A stretch of 64,000 nt of DNA. Source: Nannocystis sp. RBIL2. Lineage in GTDB: Bacteria > Myxococcota_A > Polyangia > Nannocystales > Nannocystaceae. The DNA lies in the NCBI RefSeq assembly GCF_026626745.1, contig NZ_JAPNJW010000002.1:2690151-2754150 (forward strand). Direction: 5' to 3'. This document shows, piece by piece, positions 51,061-60,017 of the stretch. The position numbers and the translations under genes are program-made. Position 1 is the first letter of the stretch. The number at the start of each line of letters is the position of its first letter. The notes beneath the pieces are model-generated. The model did no database searches, had not been told where the DNA came from, and saw only the letters and a list, made by a program, of their open reading frames with translations.

Positions 51061-53174
51061 TGCAGCTCCATCCACTCCGGCGCGGCGGCGCCGGTGTCGA
51101 ATACGAGGACGATCGCCTGCCCGTCGGGCCGCAGCGCGAGGCCCTCGGGCTTGAGCCCGGGGAAGCGCCGCAGCAGGCGCGCGTGCGCGAGGTCGTCGAT
51201 GCCCGCGGCGTGCCACAGGCCGCCGTCCTGGCGCTGCGGGTCGGCGCCCGAGGCGGTGGCGGCGATCAGCAGCGAGCCGTCGGGCAGCTCGAGCAGCTCG
51301 CTGATCCCCCCGGGCACGGGGCCGCCGTTGGTCTCGACTCGCAGCGCCACCGCGCCGAGCCGGCGCAGACCGGCGGCCGAGGGAGTCGCGCCTGCCAGCA
51401 GCGCGTCGGGGTGCGGCAGGTGCCAGATCGGCGCGCGCTGCTCGGCGTCGAGCGGCTGCTTGAGCCCGAGGAGCAGGCCGCCGCCGGCGGTCGCGGTCAT
51501 GCCCTCGAGGTCGAGCTCCGCGGTGTCCGCGAGGCCGAGCGCGGCCAACAAGGCCGGGTCGCGCTCCAGCTGCTCCGCCAGCGAGACCGACGCTTCGAGC
51601 GTCGCGCCGCCGGCGGTCACTGCGATGCGGGCGAACACCTGGCGCGCGGCCGGGCGCTTGCCCTTGCGGCTGCGGCTCTGCGAGGCGAGCACGTACAGGC
51701 CGTCCTCGGGCGCCGGCGCGATGGCCTCGAGATCGCTGAAGCCGTCGATGCCGGACACGACCAGCGGCGAGGCGTCGAGGCGGCCGTGGCGGTCCATGGT
51801 GAACAGCCACGGCGCGTGCTCGTCGCGGTCGGCCAGGCCGGTGTCGTCGCTGGCGATCACGAAGCGGTCGCGGCGGGCGGACCAGGTCAGGGCCGACGGC
51901 TCGAAGCGCGTGCGGGCGGCCAGCGCGGGCGGCACGACCAGCGGGCTCGGTGCTTCGAGCGACGGGTTCGGGCTCGTCGACACGACTCGCGGAGCAGCGC
52001 CGGGACTCGCCTCGCCCGTCATCTCGCGTGGCGAGAGCGTCGTCGCGGCCGCCGACACCTCGCGCTGCGACAGCGTCGTCGCGGCCGCGGACCCGGCGTC
52101 CTCGCCGAGGAAGCGGACCGCGACCGCCTGGCCGGGCAGCAGCGGGAGCGGCTCGTCGAGGCGCACCACCAGCTCGCGGCCCCACTCGGGCAGCTTCGGG
52201 TCACGCCAGCACCGCGGCGGCAGCTCGGCGATTCGCGGGGCCACGCGGACGACCCGACCCGCCGCCTCGGCGCCGTCAGAGCCGCGCGGGCGCACGCGTA
52301 CGGCCTCGCCCGCGCGGCCGCGGCTGGCCTGGGCCTCGCGCTGGCACACTTGCACCTCCGCGGCCGTGGCGTCGCCGACCAGCGTGACGATCGGCAGGCC
52401 GGTGTCGGCGACCTCGCCCGCCTGCAGGTGCACCGCAGCGACGTCGCCGTCGACCGCGGCGCGCAGGGTCATCGCCTCGCGGCGGACCGCCAGCAGCTGT
52501 TCTTGCCGCTCGATCACCGCCAGCTCGGCCTGGACCGGCCGCAGCGCCGCCTCCGTGGCGTCGGCCGGCAGCGCGGCCCGCCTGGCCCGCGCGGCCGCGG
52601 CCTGGCTGACGAGCTGCGGGATCAGGGCGTCGGCGGTCTGCAGCTGCTTCTCGAGCGCCACGTGTTCGACCCTGAGCGCGTCGAGCTCGCGGCGGTCCGC
52701 CATGCGCTGCTCGACCAGGCCGCCCAGAGTCGCCACCTGCTCGGACAGCGCGGCGTACTCGGCGGCGGCGACCTTGCGCTCGGCGCGAGCTGTCCTCAAG
52801 GCCACGTCGGCGGCGGCCACCGACTCGTCGAACTCCCGCGTGGTGTCGCCGACGCGCACCTTCGACTCGGCGCGGACCGCCCCGAGCTCGGCCTCGAGGC
52901 GGGCCCGCTCGGCGGCGACGATCGCCAGCTCGGCGTCGATCGCCCGCGCGTCGAGCGACACCAGCACGTCGCCGGCGCGCACCCGCTGCCCGGGCGCCAC
53001 CGCGACCGCGGCCACGCGCGCCGGCTCGGGCGTCGCCAGCTCGTACTCGGCGGCGAGCACGAAGCCGACGGCCGCCTCGTCGTGGACGTCGCCCCACAGC
53101 CAGGCGACGCTCGCCATCGTCGCGCACCACAGGCCCCAGGGGGCGATACGCGTCCGCAGGACCCGCAGCGACAT
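51045..53174 (-). CDS. HlyD-like adaptor fused to a propeller-like (DUF3616/SdiA-regulated type) domain
   Basis: 709 aa from the ATG at 53174. Residues 11-30 form a membrane anchor. Residues about 50-350 are a membrane-fusion protein: lipoyl-like half (VAPGQRVRAGDVLVSLDARA), a long coiled-coil hairpin, and the second lipoyl half (VDGDVAAVHLQAGEVADTGL). A short Thr/Ser linker with a repeated ATTLS(Q/P)REM-type unit follows, then a beta-propeller-like domain (about 400-709) with WLFTMDRHGRLDASPLVVSG, DLEGMTATAGGGLLLGLKQP and PEGLALRPDG, similar to DUF3616/SdiA-regulated proteins. I know of no standard adaptor with such a domain. The TGA of the DUF4956 gene overlaps its start. Confidence 0.8.
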   Translation of the reverse strand: MSLRVLRTRIAPWGLWCATMASVAWLWGDVHDEAAVGFVLAAEYELATPEPARVAAVAVAPGQRVRAGDVLVSLDARAIDAELAIVAAERARLEAELGAVRAESKVRVGDTTREFDESVAAADVALRTARAERKVAAAEYAALSEQVATLGGLVEQRMADRRELDALRVEHVALEKQLQTADALIPQLVSQAAAARARRAALPADATEAALRPVQAELAVIERQEQLLAVRREAMTLRAAVDGDVAAVHLQAGEVADTGLPIVTLVGDATAAEVQVCQREAQASRGRAGEAVRVRPRGSDGAEAAGRVVRVAPRIAELPPRCWRDPKLPEWGRELVVRLDEPLPLLPGQAVAVRFLGEDAGSAAATTLSQREVSAAATTLSPREMTGEASPGAAPRVVSTSPNPSLEAPSPLVVPPALAARTRFEPSALTWSARRDRFVIASDDTGLADRDEHAPWLFTMDRHGRLDASPLVVSGIDGFSDLEAIAPAPEDGLYVLASQSRSRKGKRPAARQVFARIAVTAGGATLEASVSLAEQLERDPALLAALGLADTAELDLEGMTATAGGGLLLGLKQPLDAEQRAPIWHLPHPDALLAGATPSAAGLRRLGAVALRVETNGGPVPGGISELLELPDGSLLIAATASGADPQRQDGGLWHAAGIDDLAHARLLRRFPGLKPEGLALRPDGQAIVLVFDTGAAAPEWMELQWPAP

Positions 53175-53857
53175 CACAGCTCCACCGTCGGCTCCTGCAG
53201 CAGGAGCGAGACATCCTGGGCCCCGGGCAGCGCCTCGATCGCCTGCACCAGCGCGACGCGGCGCCGCGGATCGGCGAAGCGCACGTGGTAGGCGTGCTCG
53301 AGCGCCGCCCCCTGGGCCACCTCGCGCAGGGTCACCAGCGCGACGAAGCGGGTGTAGCGGCGCAGCAGGGCCATGACCGCGGCCTCGTCGGCGTCGGCGG
53401 GGAGCTGGAAGCGCAAGAGGCCGTCGAGGCGGTGCGTGCTGCCGAACTCGACCCACGTCAGCGATCCGACCGCGAAGCAGAACAGCGCCGCGCCGCACAG
53501 CGCCGCCGCGTGGGCGCCGAGGCCCGCGGCGATGCCGGCGCCGAGGCCCGCGAACACGAACATCATGTCGCGAGGATCGCGGAGCGCGGTGCGGAAGCGG
53601 ACGATCGCCAGGCCGCCGGCGATCCCCAGCCCTGCGGCGATGCTCCCGCCGATCGCCAGCATCAGGGTGCAGGCGATGATGCTGCCGAGCACGATCGAGT
53701 GGACCAGGCCCTGCGAGTACGACATGCCGCGGAAGGTCCACACGTAGACCGCGGCGATCGCCTGCGTCAGGCCGAACGCGAGCAGCAGCGACAGCGCCGC
53801 GGAGCGCAGCGCGATCGGCTCGGCGAGCCCCGCGGACCAGCCCTCGAGGCCGCTCAT
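53174..53857 (-). CDS. DUF4956 membrane protein
   Basis: 227 aa. About four to five hydrophobic helices (SLLLAFGLTQAIAAVYVWTF, VLGSIIACTLMLAIGGSIAA, FAGLGAGIAAGLGAHAAALC) are followed by a cytoplasmic tail that resembles a ferredoxin-like domain (LVTLREVAQGAALEHAYHVR). The FRTALRDPRDMMFVFAGLGAG block is the hallmark of DUF4956, a family regularly paired with VTC polyphosphate polymerases. The start overlaps the VTC stop (ATGA) and its own stop overlaps the HlyD-like start (TGATG), so all three are translationally coupled. Confidence 0.9.
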   Translation of the reverse strand: MSGLEGWSAGLAEPIALRSAALSLLLAFGLTQAIAAVYVWTFRGMSYSQGLVHSIVLGSIIACTLMLAIGGSIAAGLGIAGGLAIVRFRTALRDPRDMMFVFAGLGAGIAAGLGAHAAALCGAALFCFAVGSLTWVEFGSTHRLDGLLRFQLPADADEAAVMALLRRYTRFVALVTLREVAQGAALEHAYHVRFADPRRRVALVQAIEALPGAQDVSLLLQEPTVEL

Positions 53858-54648
53858 CGCCACCCCCCGGCCGCGATCGGGCGGCGCAGCGAGGGCGCCT
53901 CGTAGAAGGCGCGGATCGAGGTGCCGTACTTGGAGAACGAGCGCCGGCAGAGGCCGAGGCGCTCGACGATCCGCACCAGCCACAGCGGCACCTGCGTCGT
54001 GAACTTGAGCTCGACGACGATCAGCGAGTCGAGCGTGCGCATGGTGACCGCGTCGTCGAGCGCCCGCCAGCCGCGCTCCGGCAGGGCGAAGGTCGGCAGC
54101 GCGGTCGGCTGGGCGCGGATGACCGTGTCGAAGGTGACGCGCGCGTAGTCGTCGATGCGGCTGAACCAGGGCTCGCGCTCGTAGCGGACCACCGTGAACG
54201 GCCGCAGGTGCATGCCGCGGGCGATGGCGAGGAAGCGCTCGACGGCCCGGCGATCCTTGCCGCCGACCCGCGGATCGATCTCGGCGTCGGGCTCTGCGAC
54301 CAGCCGCTGCCATGCGTCGCGCGGAACCTTGCCGCGGGTCTTTAAAATGACGTCGTTGACGCGGCGCTTGACCTCGAAGAACACCGGGGCCGTCGGCGCC
54401 TCGGCGTAGCCGCGCACGCGCACCTTGACGCGGTCGAGCTGCTCGTGCTCGTTGGCCCAGAACAGCCGCAGCGCCTCCGTGTCGAGGTAGACGCTCTCTA
54501 TCGTGTAGCGCCCGCGCGGGTTCTTGGCCGCCCACGGGTCGATCTCGCAGAACGGCTGGATCGCCGCCCGCAGCCGCGCCGCCGTCAGCGGGTCGACGAG
54601 GTACTTGAACTCGCGCCGCTCGATGACGTTGGCGTCACGCGCAGACAT
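53854..54648 (-). CDS. VTC-domain polyphosphate polymerase-like protein
   Basis: 264 aa from the ATG at 54648, chosen because CGGAGG sits 6 bp upstream; a further start at 54678 is less good. The catalytic tunnel residues of VTC domains can be followed: ERREFKYLVD, RGRYTIESVYLDTEALRLFW, VKVRVRGYAEAP, VFFEVKRRVNDVILKTRG, a central MHLRPFTVVRYEREPWFS, and VVELKFTTQVPLWL. VTC4-type domains make polyphosphate from ATP. It is the first gene of an operon with DUF4956, an HlyD-like adaptor and TolC. Confidence 0.92.
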   Translation of the reverse strand: MSARDANVIERREFKYLVDPLTAARLRAAIQPFCEIDPWAAKNPRGRYTIESVYLDTEALRLFWANEHEQLDRVKVRVRGYAEAPTAPVFFEVKRRVNDVILKTRGKVPRDAWQRLVAEPDAEIDPRVGGKDRRAVERFLAIARGMHLRPFTVVRYEREPWFSRIDDYARVTFDTVIRAQPTALPTFALPERGWRALDDAVTMRTLDSLIVVELKFTTQVPLWLVRIVERLGLCRRSFSKYGTSIRAFYEAPSLRRPIAAGGWR

Positions 54649-54951
54649 CGTGGGCCTCCGCGCCGTGAACAGCGACATCGCGGTGATGCTCGATCAGGAT
54701 GGACATCTCGGCCCTGGTTCGCTTCCGGCAGGTCTAGCGGAGCGTGTGACCGGGGGGTGTCGCGCTCGTGACGGGATTGTGTCGAAGTGTGTCGAGCAGG
54801 CTGCCGCGCCGCCCGGACTCCGGCGTGGGCATCGGCTCCCGCGACCATGGACAGCACGGCAACATTCGCAGGCGAGGCGGGTCGAAATGTCAGTAGCCGG
54901 TGCCGCAATACGTAGCGATGACGCAATGCGAGCACTGCGAGCCTGGCCGGC
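54649..54951. other. 303-bp gap upstream of the polyphosphate operon
   Basis: No gene is supported. The minus-strand operon starts at 54648, so this DNA holds its promoter. The visible signals are a G-run (GACCGGGGGGTGTC) and a pair of TGTGTCGA direct repeats at 54778-54795, listed separately. Confidence 0.4.
54778..54795 (+). promoter_or_regulatory. TGTGTCGA direct repeat with 10-bp period
   Basis: TGTGTCGA occurs at 54778-54785 and 54788-54795, about 130 bp before the VTC start (operon on the minus strand). The core TGTGTC and the spacing match repeats in front of the OmpR-type response regulator at 40165-40190. Confidence 0.4.
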
Positions 54952-55731
54952 TCAAGACCTCGCCGGACGTCTCGCCTTGCGCGGCTCGGTGCCCTGCTGC
55001 GGGCGCGCTGCCGGGGCGGGCAGGCCGCGCTGAAGGTAACCGTCCCGGACGCCGAGCCACGAAGCGATGGCCTTGACCAGGTCGCGCGAGGGCGAAGCCT
55101 CGAGGTCGGGGACGAACGCGATCTGCCAGCCGTCGCCGCGGCGCTCGATCTGCGCTCCGGCCTCCGCGAGTCGCTGGCGCGGCGCCGCCTCGAGGAGCGC
55201 CTCGTGGACGAACGTGTAAGGCGTGACGAACGCGGGCAGGCGACCGCGGCGGACGTCGGCGAGCGGCACGAGGACGGGCGTCAGCTCCTCGTCGGCCGTG
55301 CCGTTGGCCAGCGCGAACGTCGGCCGCAGCGTCGGGACCAGCGCGGCCAGCACGGTCACCGTCCGCGTCCACACCTCTCGGACCTCCTCGGGCTCGAACA
55401 GGCCGGCGCGGACGCTGAAGTAGAGCCGCGAGGCAGAGCGGGTGCGGCCGAACATGACGCCGAAGCTGTCGACGGTCCCCGCCCGACCGGGGCAGCGGAG
55501 ATAGACCTGCTCGCCGGCTGCCTCGAATTGCTTCAAGTCGCCGGCGAGGATGGCGGCGTCGAGTTCTTCATCGGGCCCGACCGGGCCGCCCAGCGCCGCG
55601 GCGAGCGGCGCGAGGCTGTCGCGCAGGCGGGCGAGCAGGTCGGCCGGCTTGACCGCCGGCGCGAAGTAAAGCGCCGCCACCACGTTGCTCACGGGGTCGG
55701 TCGAATCGGGGCCAGCAGCAGCGCGCGGCAT
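54952..55731 (-). CDS. Hypothetical cytoplasmic protein, 259 aa
   Basis: ATG at 55731. No signal peptide. A mixed alpha/beta protein: VSNVVAALYFAPAVKPADLL, a strand-rich VDSFGVMFGRTRSASRLYFS, then VWTRTVTVLAALVPTLRPTF, and a C-terminus ending basic and Ala/Pro-rich. I recognise no domain. The gap to the polyphosphate operon is large and it runs in the same direction, so it could precede it, but they are probably independent. The next gene is divergent. Confidence 0.6.
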   Translation of the reverse strand: MPRAAAGPDSTDPVSNVVAALYFAPAVKPADLLARLRDSLAPLAAALGGPVGPDEELDAAILAGDLKQFEAAGEQVYLRCPGRAGTVDSFGVMFGRTRSASRLYFSVRAGLFEPEEVREVWTRTVTVLAALVPTLRPTFALANGTADEELTPVLVPLADVRRGRLPAFVTPYTFVHEALLEAAPRQRLAEAGAQIERRGDGWQIAFVPDLEASPSRDLVKAIASWLGVRDGYLQRGLPAPAARPQQGTEPRKARRPARS

Positions 55732-55906
55732 CGGCAGGTGCGCTCATCCTACCTCACTGCACGGTGCACGCGTCTCGATGCGATCGGCATCGCCGCAGCG
55801 GCCAGTGGTCGTGCCGGTCGTGTCGGTCGTCGCGTCGATTGACGCCCTGAGCTCGAAGGACTGCCGCCACTCGAAGCATGGGAGCCGTGGTAGCTTCGGC
55901 GCGCCC

Positions 55907-57643
55907 ATGGGCATCGATCTCTCCCTCCGCCTCACGCCCCACGCCGCTCCCCGTCCCCGTGACCTGGCGGAGCCCCGTGACCCGGCGGATTCCCTCGTCG
56001 CGTGGGCCAGGGGCTTCGTCCCGGTCGCGTGGTGGCTCCTGTTCGCGCCCGGGGACGCTGTGATGGGCCCGTACGGCCTCGCCCTGATCACCCGCTCGGA
56101 CGCCGCGCTGGACCGGCTGCGCCGCCGGGGCCCGGAGATCCGCGCCGCTGCCGGCCGGCACGCGCTCGGCCTGCGCTCCATCGAGGCGGCGCTGCAGGGC
56201 GCCCCGTCCATGTTCCTGCGGGCGGAGCTACACGAGCTGTACGAGGTCATGCCGAAGGACCTCCCGGCGCTGAGCGATCCGGCTCGGCTGGATGTCTGGC
56301 CGTCGTCGCTCGACCGCGGACGGATCCTCGCTTCGAAGCACCACGGGGGCACCCTCGCCGACGCGGTGGTCGGAGCCGTCCCGAAGCAAGCCGTGGAGCT
56401 GCCGGATCTGGCGACGTTGGAGGCGCGCTCCCTCGCGGCGCTGCGCGCGGGAGACTCGTCCGAGCTCGACTTGCTGGAGGAGGCGCTCGCGCGGCAGCTC
56501 GCCGAGGCGCTCGCGCCGTGGCTGTCGATGACCCGCCGGCGGTGGGGCGAGGGGCGTGCGGACGCCGCCGCGGACGAGGTGCTGACGGCGCTCGCGGAGG
56601 GCCGACCCGAGCCGTTCGCCCCGCTCGCGCGGACCCACAAACATTTCGCCGCCCACGCGCTGAGGGGGGCGGCAGGTCGAGCCCACGACCGCCGTACGGC
56701 GCTGCGCCGAGCGCTGCGGGGCGCGACAGAGCCGCTGGCCGCCCCGATCGCCCTCGCCCTCCGTGTCGCCTGCCCGAGCCTCGACGCGCTGTACGTCGCC
56801 GAGTGGCTCGACGGCGGGCCGCCGCCGCGGAGGGTCGCCAGCCTCGAGGCCGTGCTCGCGTGCCGGCTGGCCGCCATCGGCGCGCCCGCCTGGCAGCTGT
56901 CGCCGCACGACCCGATCGCGGTGGTCGAGCGGGCGCTCCACGCGAAGTTGGCGGTGACGCCGGTCGCGCCGGCCGACGCGCCGGACCTCGCGGTGTCCCG
57001 GGCGCTCGGGCTATCCGCAGAGGCGGCGCGGAGCTGGCTCCGCGACGGCGAGAGCGACGACCCGCTGGCTATCGCCGCCCGAGAAGTGACGCAGAGCTGG
57101 CTCCGCGAGGGCGAGAGCGACGAAGCGCTGGCTATCGCCGCCCGGCGCGTCGCCGAGGCGCTGTGTACGTCCGCCATCCGGATCGACGGGCCGACCCGCG
57201 CCGCGCTGCGCGACCTCCCCGCGCCCGAGGTCCCGTTCCTGGCCGGCACCGACCGTGCCTGCATTCGCCTCGCGCTCGGCGACCTCGAAGCGTTGCCCAT
57301 CCTGCTCGCCGACGACACGGCCAGCACGACGGCGGTCGTGGCCGCTCTGCGGTCCGCGAGCGCCAGCGACCGCGCGCTCGGCTGGTTGGCCGAGCGCGCC
57401 CGTTCCGGCGACCTCGGCGCCGCGACGCTGATCCTCGACACACCGGGCGCCGACGAGACGGCTCTGGCCGCCGCGCGATCCGCCGCAGCGTCGGCCCTCC
57501 ACGACCTCGCCAAGATCCGGACCCATTACGACGACGGGCTCATCACGACCTCCGAGTTCGACGCGAGGCTCGCGGAGATCGCAGCGCTCGCCCGCGCGCT
57601 GGGCCCGGATGGCATGCCGCTCCGGGAAGCGCTCGGCGACTAG
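55907..57643 (+). CDS. Helical hypothetical protein with SHOCT-like tail
   Basis: 578 aa from the ATG at 55907; an in-frame start at 55685 is possible but the extra 74 residues are low-complexity and unlike coding sequence. The body is almost all Ala/Leu/Arg/Asp helices. Around residues 376-412 a 21-residue unit (SWLRDGESDDPLAIAARE) is tandemly duplicated. The end, HYDDGLITTSEFDARLAEIA, matches the SHOCT (short C-terminal) domain, often found on membrane or oligomeric proteins. One hydrophobic segment (VAWWLLFAPGDAVM) near residue 40 is weak. Function unknown. Confidence 0.6.
   Translation: MGIDLSLRLTPHAAPRPRDLAEPRDPADSLVAWARGFVPVAWWLLFAPGDAVMGPYGLALITRSDAALDRLRRRGPEIRAAAGRHALGLRSIEAALQGAPSMFLRAELHELYEVMPKDLPALSDPARLDVWPSSLDRGRILASKHHGGTLADAVVGAVPKQAVELPDLATLEARSLAALRAGDSSELDLLEEALARQLAEALAPWLSMTRRRWGEGRADAAADEVLTALAEGRPEPFAPLARTHKHFAAHALRGAAGRAHDRRTALRRALRGATEPLAAPIALALRVACPSLDALYVAEWLDGGPPPRRVASLEAVLACRLAAIGAPAWQLSPHDPIAVVERALHAKLAVTPVAPADAPDLAVSRALGLSAEAARSWLRDGESDDPLAIAAREVTQSWLREGESDEALAIAARRVAEALCTSAIRIDGPTRAALRDLPAPEVPFLAGTDRACIRLALGDLEALPILLADDTASTTAVVAALRSASASDRALGWLAERARSGDLGAATLILDTPGADETALAAARSAAASALHDLAKIRTHYDDGLITTSEFDARLAEIAALARALGPDGMPLREALGD
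57031..57144 (+). repeat. Direct 63-bp-period repeat inside a hypothetical gene
   Basis: GAGCTGGCTCCGCGA(C/G)GGCG and the following bases through GCTATCGCCGCCCG occur twice (57031-57081, 57094-57144) with about four mismatches. It encodes the duplicated 21-residue unit of the SHOCT-tail protein; nearly identical DNA suggests a recent duplication. Confidence 0.75.
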
Positions 57644-57734
57644 CGTTCCGCGTCATCCCGGCTCCGCCGCTGCTCGACGCCGCGGGGCGGCGACGCTCGT
57701 CGCAGCAGGAGCTCGACACGCACGAGATGCGCCG

Positions 57735-59843
57735 TCAGGGCTTCGCGCGCCGGCGCCGGCGGAGCAGGAGCATGAGCGGAGCGGCGAGCAGACCGCCCGC
57801 GCCGCCGTCGCTACGACAGCCGCAGCCGCCCTCGCCCTCTTGCGGCTGCCCGGTCGTGGCCCCGGTCGCGTCGCCGCCAGAGCCGCTGCTCGTGTCGTCG
57901 ATCGGATCGTCGGTGGTGCCGGGCTGGCCGGTGGTCGGCAGCTCGCCGCTCGTCGGCTCGCCGGTGGCTTCGCCCGTGTCGCTCGAATCGTCGGTGGTGG
58001 CATCGCCGGTGGTGTCATTGCCGGTCGTGTCATTGCCGGTCGTGTCCTCGGGGATGCAGACGCCGGCGTCGCACACTCCCTCGTCGCAGGGCTCGCCGTC
58101 GGCGGCCTGCTGGTCTTCGGGACAGGTGATGGAATCGCCGGAGCACAGCTCGGCGGCGTCGCAGGCCGCGGCGGAGGGGCGGCAGACGAAGTCGGCGGCG
58201 AGCAGCGAGCACACGCCGTCGGCGACCGCGCCCTGCGCCGCGCTGCAGGCCTGACAGTCGTCGGCACCGTCGCCGCAGGGGCTGTCGCAGCACACGCCGT
58301 CGACGCACGGGCCGCCGTCGCAGTCGTCCGTGCTCGCGCACGCGCCACCGATCGGCTGGGCGAACTGCACGATGAAGCTGTCCCAGCCGCCCGGGAGGTA
58401 CTCCTCGTCGTGAGCCCCGGGGGTGGCGATCCCGCTGGTCGACTCGGAGATGCCGACGATGTGCACGCGGTAGTCCGCGCCGACGACCGTGCGGTTGCAG
58501 CCGTCGTACAGGGCGCCGCCGTAGTAGCTGCCCCATTGCAGCGCGCCGTCGCCGTTCAGCTTGGCGAGGTAGGCGTCCGTGTCGCCCTGCAGGGTCGGCA
58601 GGAAGCCGTTCGGGGTGCCGTAATCGTCGGCCCAGTTGGTGTGGCCGCACAGGTAGATCGAGCCGACGGCGTCGACCCCGACCTTGCCGACCGTCTGCGC
58701 CCAGCTGTGGCCGTAATAGGTGCCCCAGAGGCGATTCCCGTCCGCGTCGAAGCGCGCGACGAACCCGTCCGAGCCGTCGCCCTCGGGCTTGAGCGAGCCG
58801 GGCGTGGCGATGTTGTTCTTGGAGATGGTGTAGCCCGAGAGGACGACCCCGCCCTGCGGCAGCGCGGCCACGGTGGCGTCGAGGTCCTGCATCGTGCCGC
58901 CGTAGAAGGTGCCCCAGGCGCGGGTGCCGTCGAGGTTGAAGCGCACGAGGATCGCGTCGTCGCCCCCGCCTCCGTAGTTCTTCTGGTGCGCGCCCTCGCT
59001 GGAGATCGCGTTCGAGGGGGCGAAGGTGCCGCCGCCGACGTAGAGCTCGCCGAGCGCGTTGAGCGACACGCTGGAGAAAATCCCGCCCCCGGAGGCATTG
59101 CCGTAGTAGGTGCCCCACTCGCGCTGGCCCTGCGGCGTGAACCTGGCCAGGAAACCATTGCCGCCGGCGCCCCCGTAGGCCGGCTGGTGCGCCCCGGGCG
59201 TGCCGAGCCCCGGCGCGTCGCCGCCGAGGTAGCCGACGGCGTACACCGAGCCCTGGTCGTCGATCTCGACCGCGCTGGCCCACTCGTACACCGCGGGCGA
59301 GCCGACATAGGTGGCCCAATTCAGCGCGCCGTCGAGGGTGAACACGGCGACGTAGCCGTCTTCCCCGCCCTCTTCGCCGACGGCGAGGTCCGGCTGGAGC
59401 GCGCCGGGAGTGGCGATCGCGGTCGAGGAGTCGGTGATGCCGACGATCGCCACGCTGTCGGCCCCGACCGCGAGGCCGCGCGCCCACTCCAGACCGGGCC
59501 CGCCGAAGTAGGTCGCCCACACGAGCTCGCCCGTCGAGTCGAACTTGGCGAGGAAGGCGTCGAGGAGCCCGCCGGGCTCCGACTGGTGGACCCCCGGGGT
59601 GGCGAGCCCGACATTCATGGTGTGGCCGATGACGTAGACGTTGCCCGCGGCGTCGAGCGCGATGTCGGTGGCGAAATCATCGCCGGGAGCGCCGAAGTAG
59701 GTGCCCCAGTTGCGTTCGAGCGACGGCGCCGCAGCGGCGTCCGGGGCGACGCCCAGGGTGGCGAGGGCGGCGAGCGCCGCGAACAGCCGGGCAGTCGACG
59801 CAGGACGCCCCGCGCGAACAAGCGAATCCAGGTGAAGGTGCAT
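57735..59843 (-). CDS. SBBP-repeat surface protein with MYXO-CTERM-like anchor
   Basis: 702 aa from the ATG at 59843 (GGAG 8 bp upstream; a GTG at 59855 adds four residues). Signal peptide to about residue 39 (ALATLGVAPDAAAA). About seven propeller blades of SBBP type (WGTYFGAPGDDFATDIALDA, GNVYVIGHTM) run to about 460. A Cys-rich region follows (CASTDDCDGGPCVDGVCCDS), then a Thr/Asp/Gly linker, and an end GCGCRSDGGAGGLLAAPLML then RRRRR. That tail (Cys motif, hydrophobic run, Arg cluster) is the MYXO-CTERM layout, processed by a myxosortase, so the protein should be surface-anchored. The ligand is unknown. Confidence 0.88.
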   Translation of the reverse strand: MHLHLDSLVRAGRPASTARLFAALAALATLGVAPDAAAAPSLERNWGTYFGAPGDDFATDIALDAAGNVYVIGHTMNVGLATPGVHQSEPGGLLDAFLAKFDSTGELVWATYFGGPGLEWARGLAVGADSVAIVGITDSSTAIATPGALQPDLAVGEEGGEDGYVAVFTLDGALNWATYVGSPAVYEWASAVEIDDQGSVYAVGYLGGDAPGLGTPGAHQPAYGGAGGNGFLARFTPQGQREWGTYYGNASGGGIFSSVSLNALGELYVGGGTFAPSNAISSEGAHQKNYGGGGDDAILVRFNLDGTRAWGTFYGGTMQDLDATVAALPQGGVVLSGYTISKNNIATPGSLKPEGDGSDGFVARFDADGNRLWGTYYGHSWAQTVGKVGVDAVGSIYLCGHTNWADDYGTPNGFLPTLQGDTDAYLAKLNGDGALQWGSYYGGALYDGCNRTVVGADYRVHIVGISESTSGIATPGAHDEEYLPGGWDSFIVQFAQPIGGACASTDDCDGGPCVDGVCCDSPCGDGADDCQACSAAQGAVADGVCSLLAADFVCRPSAAACDAAELCSGDSITCPEDQQAADGEPCDEGVCDAGVCIPEDTTGNDTTGNDTTGDATTDDSSDTGEATGEPTSGELPTTGQPGTTDDPIDDTSSGSGGDATGATTGQPQEGEGGCGCRSDGGAGGLLAAPLMLLLRRRRRAKP
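58012..58041 (-). repeat. 15-bp tandem repeat in linker
   Basis: GTGTCATTGCCGGTC occurs twice exactly (58012-58026, 58027-58041) and partly a third time, encoding Asp-Thr-Thr-Gly-Asn/Asp units of the surface protein linker on the minus strand. Confidence 0.75.
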
Positions 59844-60017
59844 GGAGGTCTCCACCGAGGCATTTGCCGCCGGGTCGCTTTTAAATTGCGGACGGACGCG
59901 AATTTCCGATCCGCGTCCGCGCGCTCGCCTGCGCCCCGGGCGCTCACGGATGAGGGGTCCCCCGACCTGCGCACGCCGTGTCGCCTGCGCCGCCCGAAAT
60001 GGCCGCTGCGTGAGCGC

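Noticed and set aside
49699..53376. 1225-codon plus-strand frame across TolC and HlyD genes
   Set aside because: It lies opposite clear TolC/HlyD coding sequence and is rich in Ser/Ala/Arg; an antisense shadow, not a gene.
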